A DNA stretch of 64,000 nt. Source: an uncultured Commensalibacter sp. Lineage in GTDB: Bacteria > Pseudomonadota > Alphaproteobacteria > Acetobacterales > Acetobacteraceae. The translations under genes and the position numbers were made by a program. Each line of letters begins with the position of its first letter. The first letter of the stretch is position 1. Under the pieces are notes generated by a model, which saw nothing but the letters and a program-made list of their open reading frames with translations, searched no databases and was not told the origin of the DNA. This document shows positions 52,202-61,766 of this stretch, one piece after another. The stretch lies in the NCBI GenBank assembly GCA_945266285.1, contig CALYOP010000001.1, forward strand, positions 417,431 through 481,430, read 5' to 3'.

Positions 52202-52372
52202 ATGGACGACTACAATAATAAAAACGCTAAGTTAAAATCCATAATACGTGATAGTTGGCTAACGAATTACGGAAATACATCTCAAAACCCTATCATTGAG
52301 ATACATGTGCATGATTTTATCGTTGACTTGGATCTATCTGTATCACCAATGGGAAAATTGCGGATCAAATGA
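52202..52372 (+). CDS. Small conserved protein, 56 residues (copy 1)
   Basis: Not recognised. The start is the ATG at 52202 with GGGGGAAG just upstream, not the ATG abutting the repressor stop, because only this start is kept in the second copy at 63423. The N-terminal half is lysine-rich (NAKLKSIIRDS) and the C-terminal half is predicted beta-strand, ending IIEIHVHDFIVDLDLS and MGKLRIK. It is co-directional with the repressor and 105 bases after it. Conservation of frame between copies despite indels supports it being a real protein, perhaps a small DNA-binding or anti-repressor partner. Confidence 0.6.
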   Translation: MDDYNNKNAKLKSIIRDSWLTNYGNTSQNPIIEIHVHDFIVDLDLSVSPMGKLRIK

Positions 52373-52464
52373 CGTTATGCTTAAATAATGATTTAGTGGG
52401 ATTCTTTTTTTTAAAGAAAATAGAATAAAATAAATGAAAACAATATGTTAATCGATAAATAAAA

Positions 52465-52494
52465 GATTTCCACTCATTGATGGAAATCTATTTT
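52465..52494 (+). terminator. Terminator-like hairpin after the 56-aa gene (copy 1)
   Basis: GATTTCCA (52465-52472) and TGGAAATC (52481-52488) form a perfect 8-bp stem, followed by TATTTTGCTTTTCC. The hairpin at the same relative place in copy 2 has a completely different stem. Confidence 0.6.
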
Positions 52495-52677
52495 GCTTTT
52501 CCAGCATTTGGGGGCAGTTGATTTTATAAAATTACGACAGTCGTAATTTTCTTCAAAGCCGGTTTTACGGGCTTTCGAAGGTGCTTCAAAGGTTTTTAAA
52601 ATTTCTGCATGACATTTCAATAAAAATAACAGACAATCAAATTTCATCATGATTTCAGGCGTGCAGGCTAAATCCAC
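52474..52677 (-). CDS. Possible small protein in the repeat, doubtful
   Basis: Not recognised. The open frame of 67 codons contains CHAEILKTFEAPSKARKTGF and ENYDCRNFIKSTAPKCWK. The equivalent frame in copy 2 (63586-63861) keeps KARKTGFEENYD and RRNFIKSTA but differs by an indel at each end, and most substitutions change amino acids. That pattern does not favour coding, so this may be non-coding sequence with hairpins. Confidence 0.25.
   Translation of the reverse strand: MDLACTPEIMMKFDCLLFLLKCHAEILKTFEAPSKARKTGFEENYDCRNFIKSTAPKCWKSKIDFHQ
52528..52550. other. Conserved hairpin in the repeat (copy 1)
   Basis: AAAATTACGA and TCGTAATTTT form a 10-bp stem with a 3-base loop. The copy-2 equivalent at 63748-63770 keeps the fold with one A-U to G-U change. 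It lies just past the terminator-like hairpin and could act as a second, bidirectional stop. Confidence 0.5.
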
Positions 52678-52785
52678 GTGTCAAATTTATTTTTCACGGT
52701 TTACCGCGCGATTACTGAAAAGTTCTTTGTTTTCAGCCTGTTCCCATGAAATATCGGTTTATCCAGTTTACTGTAATATATAATG

Positions 52786-52998
52786 TCAAACAACAAGGAA
52801 GTTACCTTCCTTTTGTCGATAATAATACTTTTCGCCCATTTCATCCACGCTGAAACCACCACGTGGCCCAATGGCTTTTTGTAAATCACTTATTGGCCGA
52901 CCTCGCCATGCAGCTTGTGTTTCAGCAGAGATATTGGTTGAAAACCAACAGCCGCCCAAAAGCACGAACAGTGGCGCCAGGATAAGAAACTTATGCAA
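52786..52998 (-). CDS. Small lipoprotein, probably C-terminally truncated
   Basis: The 70-residue product has a signal peptide ending in the lipobox VLLGGC (Cys17), followed by AAWRGRPISDLQKAIGP and a Tyr-rich YYYRQ. That resembles small SmpA/OmlA-like lipoproteins, which normally continue for about 35 more residues. Downstream, in the same frame but after three stops, the sequence reads TDISWEQAENKELF and SNRAVNREK, ending at 52687, which would be a fitting C-terminus. The end is also present in repeat copy 2. I think the gene has decayed at its 3' end. Confidence 0.5.
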   Translation of the reverse strand: MHKFLILAPLFVLLGGCWFSTNISAETQAAWRGRPISDLQKAIGPRGGFSVDEMGEKYYYRQKEGNFLVV

Positions 52999-53379
52999 TG
53001 GCTTTTCTCTTCGTTGGATTGATAAGTGTAATTTGTATAGGGGATAACATATTCAAACAACGATTTATTTCACCAAAATTTATTTAATAAACATCGCCAT
53101 GTAACAAAAGAACAAATAAAAATGCTTTAGAGGGAGACAGTAGGTTTTGTTCGTTTGTTTTGTTGCCTATGTTTCCTATTATAGCTGCACACAACACGGA
53201 GAAATGTCTGTTAAAGAAGGTTTTAATGCTTTCTTTCAGCTATAGCGTTTATTCTTAGTCATTTCGCAGGCTTTAGCGTTATCATCTGTTTAGTTTCGTT
53301 GCGAAATTTGATGTAAAAAGGCAACCACGAACCAGTCGGACTTCTGTCGATGCTATGTCCTTGATTGAATATACGGTCT
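52999..53379. other. Gap between lipoprotein and hsdR, no gene seen
   Basis: No open frame with a recognisable product and no clear hairpin terminator for hsdR was found in these 381 bases. Confidence 0.6.
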
Positions 53380-56300
53380 TCAAATTTTTCCGCCAATGCC
53401 TTTAAACTTTTCAACAAAAGCAGAAATTTTATCCAAAACTGTTTTCTTTTTTGACGAATATTGAGGATTAAGCGGACTCATTCTCGGAAGAGCATCACTC
53501 AAGTCTGTGCCGTTTTCATTGGCAAATTCATGCTTTAGAGAGGTCGCCAAATAACGTTTCGCCGCATCCTCCCGCAGTTTTTCGGAAGCAATCAGTTCTT
53601 CGGCTTCTCGTGCCTGTTCTTTTTGTGCAAATTGATAGAACTCGTCGATAATGCTTTTTTTATCAGGAATTTTATCAAAATCCATGTGATTGATAAAATC
53701 AACAATCAGGCTTTCTTTTGCTCTGCTTCCCACGCTTGAGCGGATCAAACGGCGTCCCTCTTCGATAATAGTCGCCTTATCCTTGTTTTTTCTAGTCTCT
53801 TCAAAAATAAGTTCGAGAATATAATCAAGGTTGATTTCTTGCGATTTCAACAAATCGACTTCAAAGACGACGTCTTCCCAGATATCGGGTATATCGTCCG
53901 GCTTTTTACCTTCTCTTTGTCGACGAAGCCAATCGCGAATATTGTTGTAGGTTGATCGATAATCTTGCAAGAGACGAATGTCCGGAACGTCTATCTCTTG
54001 CAATTCTTTCAATTTTTCATCATCAATTTGATATTTTGCTTGTAAAGCAGCAACTTCTTCAGGGTTTTCAATGTCTATTTTTTTAAGTTCATTAAGGCAG
54101 GTAAACTCGTCGTAATTCCGCAATATGTTTTCAATGCGCAAATATTCGCCAAAAAGGTTGACAAATTCCTTTTTGTCTTTTTCCGTATGAATAGCGGTCG
54201 GGTCGGAAAACCGGCTCTTGAGTTCATTGACGATCTCGATGTAACCACGGTGTAGCTCGCCTGTACGCTCGTCCGTATAGCCCCTGATATAATCCTCGAA
54301 ACTCCGCTCAAGAGCGATATCTTCAATGTCTTCATGATTTTTTTGACCAAAAAGCTTCAAGGCGTCGATTGTCGGCTGTTCAAGATCACGAAAGGTTATA
54401 ATATTGCCGAATGTTTTGGTTGCATTATAAATGCGATTTGTACGCGAATAAGCCTGAATAAGGCCATGATAGCGAAGATTTTTATCAACAAACAAAGTGT
54501 TCAATTGTGGTGCATCAAAACCTGTCAAAAACATGCCGACAACAATCAGAAGATCAACTTCCTGTTTTTTTACCCTTAAAGAAAGATCACGATAATAATT
54601 CTGGAAGCCCTCACTATCGACGCTGAACTTGCTTTTAAAATCTTCGTTATAATCGTTGATTGCTGCTGTTAGAAATTCTTTATCGGACTGGTCAAGTTGT
54701 GAGGGATCGAAGCTCTCGTCGGCAATATCACCTTTAGCATCGGGTACTTTTTCGCAAAGTGCATCTTGTTCGCCATTGGCTGCAAAAGAAAAAATCGTTG
54801 CAATTTTTAATCTATGTTTGCAGTTTTTTTGCAACTCTTTCAAACAGTTATAGTACGCTTTGGCAGCCTTCACGCTTGAAACCGCAAACATAGCATTAAA
54901 ACCTTTGCCATTTGGTACATTGCGGTGTGTTTTGATAGAAAAATTGTCGAGAATATAACGCGAAATTTCTTTAATTCGATTGGGGTGTAGCAATGCGTCA
55001 CTGGTTTCCGCAGCCGAGAGCTTTTCAATGTCCTGTTCACTTTCCACTTTGTTGAACAGCGGGCGCACGTTATTGTAATCAACCTTGAATTTTAAAACCT
55101 TTTCATCCCGAATAGCATCGGTGATAACATAGCTGTGCAATAATTCACCGAAAACGCTTTTGGTCGTTTGGGCGCCTAAGGCATTTTCTTCGAATATCGG
55201 GGTTCCTGTAAAACCGAACTGATAAAACTGCTTGAACTTCTTGTTAATGTTCTTTTGTGCTTCCCCGAATTGCGAACGATGCGCTTCATCGAAAATGAAC
55301 ACGACCTGCTTGTTATAGATTGACAAATCGTCTTCACTTTTTATTAGATTGTTAAGTTTCTGAATGGTCGTAACGATGATTTTATTATCATTATTCTCGA
55401 CATTGCGCTTCAATCCCGCCGTGTTGTTGGATCCGATAACGCTATCGGGTGAAAAACGCCGGTATTCTTTCATCGTTTGATAATCAAGGTCCTTGCGGTC
55501 GACCACAAAGAGAACCTTGTCAATAAAATCGAGTTCGGTCGCCATAAGCGCTGTTTTAAAACTGGTCAGCGTTTTTCCCGAACCTGTTGTATGCCAGATA
55601 AAGCCGCCGCCTTCTGTGCTGTGCCACTTTTTAGCGTTATGGGCGGATTTAAGTTTCCACAAAATGCGTTCTGTTGCGGCGATCTGATAGGGGCGCATAA
55701 TCAACAGAGTATTTTCCACATCAAAAATCGAATAATTTATAAGTATATTGAGCAACGTGTTCTTGGAAAGAAATGTAGCGGTAAAATCTTTCAAATCGGA
55801 TATAATTGTATTGTCGGAACGCGCCCAATTCATCGTGAAATCGAAGCTATTTTTGTCACGCTTGGTAGTGTTGGCAAAATAACGTGTGTTCGTACCGTTA
55901 GAAATGACAAATATCTGCAAAAACTTGAAAAGCGAATTATCTTTATTGAAGCTTTCTTTTGTATAGCGATGAATCTGGTTGAATGCTTCACGTATGGCAA
56001 CGCCACGCTTTTTGAGTTCCACCTGAACCAATGGTAAGCCGTTAACCAGAATGGTTACATCATAGCGATTGGCAAAGGTACCCTCTTGTTCAAACTGGTT
56101 AATAACCTGAAGCTGATTGCGAAAAATATTCTTTTTATTAATAAGATAAATATTTTTTATTTCACCACTGTCGAAAATAAAATCATAAATATAGTTGTTC
56201 TGGATTTTGCGGGTTTTATCAATAATCGTGTCACTTGGGCGATCAAGATATTCGGTTAAAAACCTCTGCCATTCACTGCCTGAAAACTTCACGGAATTCA

Positions 56301-56514
56301 ACTTTTGCAATTGCTCGCGCAGATTTAAAAGTAAAGCTTCATGTGAGGTCAGCGAAGGCAAATATTCATAGCCTTGAGAAGACAGATCTTTTATAAGCTC
56401 ATTTTCAAGATCGGCTTCCGTCTGGTAGGTAGTACCTATTTGATCTATGGTGTCGTAACGATCAAGCACAATAAAATTGTTTGTTTCGGCAATCGGTTTT
56501 GTTTCAACAGCCAT
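53380..56514 (-). CDS. hsdR: Type I restriction enzyme, HsdR (R) subunit
   Basis: Motor and nuclease subunit of a Type I restriction system; it translocates DNA and cuts it at a distance from unmethylated sites. The 1044-residue protein has a PD-(D/E)xK nuclease near residues 150-170 ([10 protein letters not shown] and QVELKK), a Walker A motif TTGSGKT at 309-315 and DEAH at 409-412, then a superfamily-2 helicase core and a helical C-terminal domain that docks to the methylase. Length and motifs are intact. It is last in hsdM-hsdS-hsdR, 23 bases after hsdS. Confidence 0.97.
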   Translation of the reverse strand: MAVETKPIAETNNFIVLDRYDTIDQIGTTYQTEADLENELIKDLSSQGYEYLPSLTSHEALLLNLREQLQKLNSVKFSGSEWQRFLTEYLDRPSDTIIDKTRKIQNNYIYDFIFDSGEIKNIYLINKKNIFRNQLQVINQFEQEGTFANRYDVTILVNGLPLVQVELKKRGVAIREAFNQIHRYTKESFNKDNSLFKFLQIFVISNGTNTRYFANTTKRDKNSFDFTMNWARSDNTIISDLKDFTATFLSKNTLLNILINYSIFDVENTLLIMRPYQIAATERILWKLKSAHNAKKWHSTEGGGFIWHTTGSGKTLTSFKTALMATELDFIDKVLFVVDRKDLDYQTMKEYRRFSPDSVIGSNNTAGLKRNVENNDNKIIVTTIQKLNNLIKSEDDLSIYNKQVVFIFDEAHRSQFGEAQKNINKKFKQFYQFGFTGTPIFEENALGAQTTKSVFGELLHSYVITDAIRDEKVLKFKVDYNNVRPLFNKVESEQDIEKLSAAETSDALLHPNRIKEISRYILDNFSIKTHRNVPNGKGFNAMFAVSSVKAAKAYYNCLKELQKNCKHRLKIATIFSFAANGEQDALCEKVPDAKGDIADESFDPSQLDQSDKEFLTAAINDYNEDFKSKFSVDSEGFQNYYRDLSLRVKKQEVDLLIVVGMFLTGFDAPQLNTLFVDKNLRYHGLIQAYSRTNRIYNATKTFGNIITFRDLEQPTIDALKLFGQKNHEDIEDIALERSFEDYIRGYTDERTGELHRGYIEIVNELKSRFSDPTAIHTEKDKKEFVNLFGEYLRIENILRNYDEFTCLNELKKIDIENPEEVAALQAKYQIDDEKLKELQEIDVPDIRLLQDYRSTYNNIRDWLRRQREGKKPDDIPDIWEDVVFEVDLLKSQEINLDYILELIFEETRKNKDKATIIEEGRRLIRSSVGSRAKESLIVDFINHMDFDKIPDKKSIIDEFYQFAQKEQAREAEELIASEKLREDAAKRYLATSLKHEFANENGTDLSDALPRMSPLNPQYSSKKKTVLDKISAFVEKFKGIGGKI

Positions 56515-56537
56515 TTTCCCCGCCTTATGCAGTTAAT

Positions 56538-57755
56538 TTATAGGTTCGTCGGATTCTGTTTTATTGCGTCATTTACCGGTTTAGGAAAATTCAACAACTG
56601 GTCCCGATAATATTCATATTGCTTATTTCGTAATTCAATTTCTCTTGGCAGTCCTTCAGAAATCGAAGTCGTTAACGTCGAAAAAGCATCTAATTTCCGC
56701 ACAATTTCCTTTTGAACCGATATTGGTGGAACGGGAACTAAAAATATATCCGTATCACGAATTGAAATTTGCGGCATCTGCATTTTATTGCCAATATGTT
56801 GGAAGTATTGTTCTTTATTTTTTACGTAATAATATATATACTTTATATCTATATTATCATTTTCCGAATGATAGGACCAAAATTCTTTTTTATGAGAAAA
56901 CGGTTTATCATAATAATCAAATTCAATATTTCCTCGCGACTTTACGATTATAGAAGGATATTTATTAATGTCCTTTTCAGGAATATCATTAAAATCTGCA
57001 AAAGCAAAAGTTCGTCCACCAGCGAATATTTTCAAAGCTCCATTGGCTTTGTTCAGCTCTTTCATTTTTTCAGCCGTTATTGAAGTTCCACCTGTCCTCT
57101 TCAAAATTTCACCCAAAGACTTCCATTCAACTTCATCGTCAGAAAAAGTAAGTAATTTATTGAGATAATAGTTGTATTGTTTTTTGCGTTCATTAAGCTC
57201 AGCGGTAAGCTCTGCGGTATGAGCCGTAAACGCATCCAATATTTTAATAATTTCATTTTGAATCGATAATGGAGGTATAGGAATTTTAAATTTTTCCATC
57301 AGTTTATTCGAGCTTAAGTTGGGTTGTGCACCTCCTCCGGCAATTGCAAAAATGTCATTTACTTTTAATTGCAGATAATGATACAAATATTTATTATTCA
57401 AAATTTTTTGTTTAGGTACAAATTTTCCTACACGCTGATTCAAGTATGATGTGTATTCGTGATTATACAGGCCTATTTTTCCGGTTGTAGCGCCTGACAT
57501 CGCGATAATTATATCGCCTTTATTAACTGTATATGATGTCAAATCCTCTGAATAGTCTTTCATTTGAAAGTATTTTACATCATCGGTATTCACAATTTTT
57601 CCATCAATATTCGTTATACGAACGATCGGGTCTCCAACCTCTTTAAACAGACTACTCTTGAAAGCAAAGCCATTTTTAAACTTACAAACTTCACCAAGAG
57701 GCTTCCACTCGACTTCGGCGCCTTTGAGCAGCTTTTCTATGATTGATTGGCTCAT
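56538..57755 (-). CDS. hsdS: Type I restriction enzyme, HsdS (specificity) subunit
   Basis: Recognises the two halves of a bipartite DNA target. The 405-residue protein has two target-recognition domains in tandem. The conserved spacers repeat: EVEWKPLGE at 14-22 and EVEWKSLGE at 208-216 before each domain, and ILDAF at 172-176 and KLDAF at 354-358 at the start of the coiled-coil arms. The second recognition domain (about 220-345) is unlike the first. Its ATG overlaps the hsdM stop (ATGA). The internal repeats would allow domain exchange with other hsdS genes, but no second hsdS is present here. Confidence 0.96.
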   Translation of the reverse strand: MSQSIIEKLLKGAEVEWKPLGEVCKFKNGFAFKSSLFKEVGDPIVRITNIDGKIVNTDDVKYFQMKDYSEDLTSYTVNKGDIIIAMSGATTGKIGLYNHEYTSYLNQRVGKFVPKQKILNNKYLYHYLQLKVNDIFAIAGGGAQPNLSSNKLMEKFKIPIPPLSIQNEIIKILDAFTAHTAELTAELNERKKQYNYYLNKLLTFSDDEVEWKSLGEILKRTGGTSITAEKMKELNKANGALKIFAGGRTFAFADFNDIPEKDINKYPSIIVKSRGNIEFDYYDKPFSHKKEFWSYHSENDNIDIKYIYYYVKNKEQYFQHIGNKMQMPQISIRDTDIFLVPVPPISVQKEIVRKLDAFSTLTTSISEGLPREIELRNKQYEYYRDQLLNFPKPVNDAIKQNPTNL

Positions 57756-59296
57756 GCTTCTATCTCCGCAACAATCTGATCGATTTCAGCACGAAGTTTG
57801 TCGATTTTTTTGACCGTTTCCTTGATTTCAGTATTGAGTTTTTTAATGTCGATTTTTTCGCTTTTGTCTTCATGTTCCACATAAGAGCTTACAGAGAGAT
57901 TATAATTGTTTTCCTTGATCGCTTCATAAGAAACCATCTTCATTTTATAATCGACATCTTGCTTATCAGCGAAAAGCTTCAAGATTTCTGTAATATTATC
58001 TTCTGTCAGAATATTATTATTGGTTTCTTTTTTGAAAATGTCACCGGCATCAATAAAGGCTGTTTCGGTATGGCGCTTGTTTTTTGCCAGAATTAAAATA
58101 TTAACCGCGATGCTGGTTCCGAAAAACAGATTGGGTGCCAGAGCGATAACCGTATCAACATAATTGTTATCAATCAGATATTGGCGAATTTTTTGTTCGG
58201 CCCCGCCACGGTAAAAAATACCGGGAAAGCAAACAATTGCCGCACGCCCTTTGGGAGAAAGATAGCTTAAGGCATGGAGGACAAAAGCAAAATCCGCCTT
58301 CGACTTCGGTGGCAATACGCCGGCAGGGGCAAAACGCTCATCATTGATAAGGGTCGGATCATCGCTGCCAATCCAGTGAACTGAATAAGGGGGATTGGAA
58401 ACAATCGCGTCAAACGGTTTTTTATTATTATGTTTCGGATCCAATAATGTGTCGCCCAACGCAATATCGAATTTGTCATAATTGACATTATGCAAAAACA
58501 TATTCATACGGGCGAGATTATAGGTGGTATGGTTGATTTCCTGACCGAAAAATCCTTCTTCAATAATGTGGCCGTCAAATTGCTTCTTTGCCTGTAGCAA
58601 CAACGATCCTGAACCAGCTGCCGGGTCATATATTTTATTGACATGATCCTGACCATATAAGGCAAGTTGGGCAATAAGCTTCGACACACTTTGCGGCGTA
58701 AAAAACTCGCCACCGGATTTACCGGCATTGGCAGCGTAATTGGAAATCAGAAATTCATAAGCATCGCCGAACAGATCTATGTGATTATCCTGAAAATGGC
58801 CGAGATCAAATTCCGCCACCCCCTTGAGCACCTTGGCCAAAGTTTTGTTTTTATCTTGAACAGAATTTCCCAATCTGTTGCTGGTTGTATCAAAATCGGC
58901 AAAGAGGCCTTTAATATCCGGTTCAGAATCATGCCCATTAGCCGAATTTTCAATAGCGTCGAATATTTTTTTGAGGTCAATATTGAGCTCGTCATTCTGC
59001 TCGGCTGTTGCAACGACATTTTCAAACAACTGACTAGGAGCGATAAAATAACCTTTTTCCTTTATCGCAAGAATACGCGTTTCGTATGGAATGTCCTCAT
59101 CTGCCATTTTTGCATAATTGATCGTTTCATCGCCATTTTGAATGTAGTCGCAAAAATTCTCACTGATAAAACGATAAAACAATGCGCCCAGCACATATTG
59201 CTTGAAATCCCAACCATCGACTGAGCCGCGCACATTATTGGCAATTTGCCAGATTTGGCGGTGCAATGCTTGACGCTGTTGTTGGCTCTCAGACAT
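57752..59296 (-). CDS. hsdM: Type I restriction enzyme, HsdM (methylase) subunit
   Basis: N6-adenine methyltransferase subunit that modifies host DNA with HsdS. The 514-residue protein has an N-terminal helical domain (about 1-170), the AdoMet-binding motif DPAAGSG at 224-230 and the catalytic NPPY at 301-304. [14 protein letters not shown] precedes motif I as in the family. It is the first gene of the operon, and the ATG is preceded by GGGGAG. The 74 bases upstream separate it from a decayed gene, so its promoter should lie there or within that remnant. Confidence 0.97.
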   Translation of the reverse strand: MSESQQQRQALHRQIWQIANNVRGSVDGWDFKQYVLGALFYRFISENFCDYIQNGDETINYAKMADEDIPYETRILAIKEKGYFIAPSQLFENVVATAEQNDELNIDLKKIFDAIENSANGHDSEPDIKGLFADFDTTSNRLGNSVQDKNKTLAKVLKGVAEFDLGHFQDNHIDLFGDAYEFLISNYAANAGKSGGEFFTPQSVSKLIAQLALYGQDHVNKIYDPAAGSGSLLLQAKKQFDGHIIEEGFFGQEINHTTYNLARMNMFLHNVNYDKFDIALGDTLLDPKHNNKKPFDAIVSNPPYSVHWIGSDDPTLINDERFAPAGVLPPKSKADFAFVLHALSYLSPKGRAAIVCFPGIFYRGGAEQKIRQYLIDNNYVDTVIALAPNLFFGTSIAVNILILAKNKRHTETAFIDAGDIFKKETNNNILTEDNITEILKLFADKQDVDYKMKMVSYEAIKENNYNLSVSSYVEHEDKSEKIDIKKLNTEIKETVKKIDKLRAEIDQIVAEIEA

Positions 59297-59369
59297 TTCA
59301 CGACTCCCCTTGAAAACTTTTTTACTCTATTTAGCGCAAAGTAATTTGGATTAACAAGTCTGTTTTAAT

Positions 59370-59760
59370 TCAACTATCATCACCCAATTGCTTTTCAAAC
59401 GCTTGACGAGAAAGACCGACCATATAAGGAAGTTAATCCAGCGACCTGAATTTGATTTCGACAGAACTGTTTCCCCAATAGTTAAGATGAGAAATATCGC
59501 GGCAAAGGCCACGCGGATCATCTAGCTCGTTTATCCCGATATTGAGATGCAAATTTAACTATTTTGAGTGCCGCAAAACGTCAGCAAAATTCGTTTCCGC
59601 TTTATAGGCGTTATAGTGCTTCAAGAATTCTTCTCGCACATTGCCATCGAGATTAAGTATTTCTTTGAAAAAGCCTCGAACAATACTCGTGTAATGCCAC
59701 TTTGTAAAAACAGATGATCGGCAATTGTATATGCTTTAAAACCGGTTTTTCAGGCTTGAA
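59370..59760 (-). pseudogene. Remnant of a DUF5655-domain protein
   Basis: Pieces of a conserved C-terminal domain are readable in two frames. KTGFKAYTIADHLF and TRVLFEAF are followed, after a one-base frameshift near 59673, by KEILNLDGNVREEFLKHY and NAYKAETNFADVLRHSK. A TAG (59561-59559) interrupts, then LNIGINELDDPRGLCRD and YWGNSSVEIKF follow, a TAA (59435-59433), and LPYMVGLSRQAFEKQLG to the final stop. From memory this matches DUF5655 proteins, which are often next to restriction genes. It is directly upstream of hsdM on the same strand. Confidence 0.55.
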
Positions 59761-59764
59761 ACGT

Positions 59765-60088
59765 TCAAGCGATTCTTGGATATATCCGGTGTACGCCAGA
59801 TATTGATCGCCTGATTGGAAAGTTTTTCCGCCAGACACGTTCAACTTCGGTTATCAGATATTCGCGAAAATGCGTGACTTCTATCAGCGCTGCCTTGGTA
59901 ACTGTTCTATTGATTAGCTCAAGAGAATACAGTTTTGGCAGCACAAAAATAACATAGGAAATGCTGAGCTCTGTTAGCGTGACGATAGGCTGCTGCACAA
60001 ATGCGTAATAGAGAAACGGAATTAGGGCTAAGAAGCAGGCTTTTTTCATTCTTTCAGTCTCTAAGTGTTCGTGGATGGTGTCGTGCAA
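59765..60088 (-). pseudogene. Membrane-protein fragment, not recognised
   Basis: An open frame of 107 codons with two hydrophobic segments (FLALIPFLYYAFV and ISYVIFVLPKLY) and then LIEVTHFREYLITEVERVW. It runs into other frames of the DUF5655-like remnant, for example FQSGDQYLAYTGYIQESL at 59653-59844. It could be the N-terminal part of the same broken gene or a separate decayed one. Confidence 0.35.
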
Positions 60089-60277
60089 TGATGGTCGAGT
60101 GTTTCGTTAGCATTCGTCATTCTCTCTAAAACTATATTTCCCTGTTGGTGACATAAGCAAATAAAGAATTGCGCGCGAGCCTCGAAGAAGGTCTTTGTGA
60201 CTCATCGCTTAAAATGTGATGTCGTATTGTGTGCTAATATCTATAGCGAAAACGATTATGGAAATATCGAGGATGCG

Positions 60278-60589
60278 TCAGGTATCTAATTGAAGATTGT
60301 ATTCGTATAATTCGTCCGTATAATTCGCCTCGATAAAGTCTCTGGTGCCGTTTTGATATGCGCCGACAATTAGATCCTTTTTTTGCTCTTCAAGCTCAGC
60401 GTTCAAATCAATCAAGCCGTTTATTGTCGCTTCTTTCTGTTTGCGGAGTTCGTACATTTTCTCCAGATACCGTACCTTTTGGTCTTCGATCTTCTCATGC
60501 TGTTTCATAAGTTCTTTGACCAAGTTGGCGGTTCGATGTTTCTTGAAATTAAAAAACCGAACAATTTTAAGTCTTCTGGAAGATAACAA
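60278..60589 (-). CDS. Small coiled-coil protein, hypothetical
   Basis: Not recognised. The 103-residue frame starts with TTG at 60589 and has no clear ribosome-binding site. Residues 22-75 are charged and heptad-like (ELMKQHEKIEDQKVRYLEK and NAELEEQKKD), so a coiled coil is likely. The C-terminus is acidic. It lies among decayed genes on the same strand, and its start could be lost. It might be a fragment of a larger protein. Confidence 0.4.
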   Translation of the reverse strand: MLSSRRLKIVRFFNFKKHRTANLVKELMKQHEKIEDQKVRYLEKMYELRKQKEATINGLIDLNAELEEQKKDLIVGAYQNGTRDFIEANYTDELYEYNLQLDT

Positions 60590-60797
60590 CTCGTTGTTAT
60601 AGCGAGACGAAAACTGGATTTTATGAGGTACAAACCGGATAGAGCATACGTGTGTAAAAAATCACTGACCGAAGACACATATCCATGGTAAAAAAATATC
60701 TACAACTAATTTTCTTCTGTTGTGTTTTGTGTTTTCATTTTGTTTGAATACACTCTTTTTGAGTTTACATTAAGCCTTCCCTAATCGGAAGGTGTCA

Positions 60798-60995
60798 TCA
60801 TATCGCCCCCTCAAGTTCAAATGCCGCTATTTCTGTGATCTGAATCCATGTGCAAGACGGCTTTTTCTCGTCAATAATAACCAAGAAATGTCGAGGATCG
60901 TCAAATATTGCCACTTTTCCTCGAATGGAAACGGATTGCCTTTCAGTGTAATGGCGACCGAGCAACCGACAAGCTCCTCTTTGACCGCAAATATA
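60798..60995 (-). pseudogene. Gene remnant, open frame without a start
   Basis: Not recognised. A 65-codon open frame bounded upstream by TAA reads CRLLGRHYTERQSVSIRGK, then VAIFDDPRHFLVIIDEKK and WIQITEIAAFELEGAI before TGA. The composition looks protein-like and better than the overlapping ATG-started frame at 60827-61015. No start codon with a ribosome site is present, so it is probably a 3' fragment. Confidence 0.35.
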
Positions 60996-61078
60996 TTAAT
61001 GAACATCGGTGTCACTGTTTGCGTTCCTTTGTTCGAGCCACATTGCGAATGAGAAATTCTTGTCCGTGGTGGTTGATG

Positions 61079-61249
61079 CTATGGATTTTCGATTGCTGCG
61101 ATCAGAGCGGATCTATCAATCGTTGGATATTGATCGAAATTTTTGATTGGATTGGGGTGATCAGGAAAGCTTAAGGCAAACCGACGGCGTATTTCCGCAA
61201 GAAAATAAACGGCGGCGAATTCCAAGCATAGACGCGATATATTTTGCAT
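61079..61249 (-). CDS. Small hypothetical protein, 56 residues
   Basis: Not recognised. The frame from ATG 61249 to TAG 61081 encodes a basic, partly hydrophobic N-terminus (LEFAAVYFLAEIRRRFAL) and a polar C-terminus (NPIKNFDQYPTIDRSAL). Its amino-acid use is more natural than that of the overlapping plus-strand frame. It points toward the remnant at 60798-60995 on the same strand. It could be a phage-type accessory gene or a fragment. Confidence 0.35.
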   Translation of the reverse strand: MQNISRLCLEFAAVYFLAEIRRRFALSFPDHPNPIKNFDQYPTIDRSALIAAIENP

Positions 61250-61766
61250 AATAGGTCACAATTTTGTTAGACGGGTAAAAAACCATTGTTACAAATAGTT
61301 AAGGTTTTATAGTGTCGCCCAAATCTGAAAATCGCGGGGGTATTTCTTGTTCATTGAGCAATTTTTACGGGCTCTGGCAAAATATTTGATCAAAAAATAG
61401 AACAAAAATGTGGGCATTAATAAGGGGTTTCCTGTGATGCAATACTTGGATGTTAGAATTATACGAGCGGCGAACTCGTTACAATGAGAATTAAAAAAGA
61501 CTGTTGGGCTAATTTTTAGAGAAAATGACATTCTTTTTAATGAAGAGGTGTTTTTGCAAAACACTTCAATCGATTGGGAACAATTGGTTCAAGAAGCTTT
61601 TTGTTATGGCGCTAATGTAACTCCACGTTCTACGCGCGGAAAATCAGAAGTCAGCGTCAAAACCCGGCTTTAAACGTATAAAAAATCTGTTTTGTAAATA
61701 AAAAATAAGAAGTAGGCCAACGAATTGAGCAAATCGGGGAGAAAGTTATTCGTTGATCTATAATTG
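61250..61766. other. Decayed stretch, no confident gene
   Basis: Several short frames occur. The most protein-like is a plus-strand frame near 61552-61674 containing SIDWEQLVQEAFCYGANV and ending TRGKSEVSVKTRL, without a convincing start. Nothing else is supportable. Confidence 0.5.

Larger units (their letters stand above)
51841..52764 (+). repeat. Direct repeat, copy 1
   Basis: This stretch holds the repressor C-terminus, the 56-aa gene and about 0.4 kb of downstream DNA, and is clearly homologous to 63055-63985 in the same orientation. Within it, GGGCAGTTG followed by ATTTTATAAAATTACG is identical in both copies, and the last 24 bases differ at one position. Similarity stops abruptly after TTTATCC. 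Confidence 0.85.

Noticed and set aside
55477..56037. Plus-strand open frame of 186 codons
   Set aside because: It is antisense to hsdR, whose nuclease and helicase motifs are intact; the frame is cysteine- and phenylalanine-rich shadow sequence with no recognisable domain.
58667..59224. Plus-strand open frame of 185 codons
   Set aside because: It lies opposite hsdM over its N-terminal and motif regions and has shadow-type composition.
60827..61015. Minus-strand ATG/GTG frame of 62 codons
   Set aside because: The overlapping startless frame at 60798-60995 has a more protein-like sequence, so this one is probably a shadow, though I cannot exclude a frameshifted join of the two.
61307..61564. 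Minus-strand open frame of 85 codons
   Set aside because: No natural domain, low-complexity hydrophobic and basic mix, and no ribosome site.
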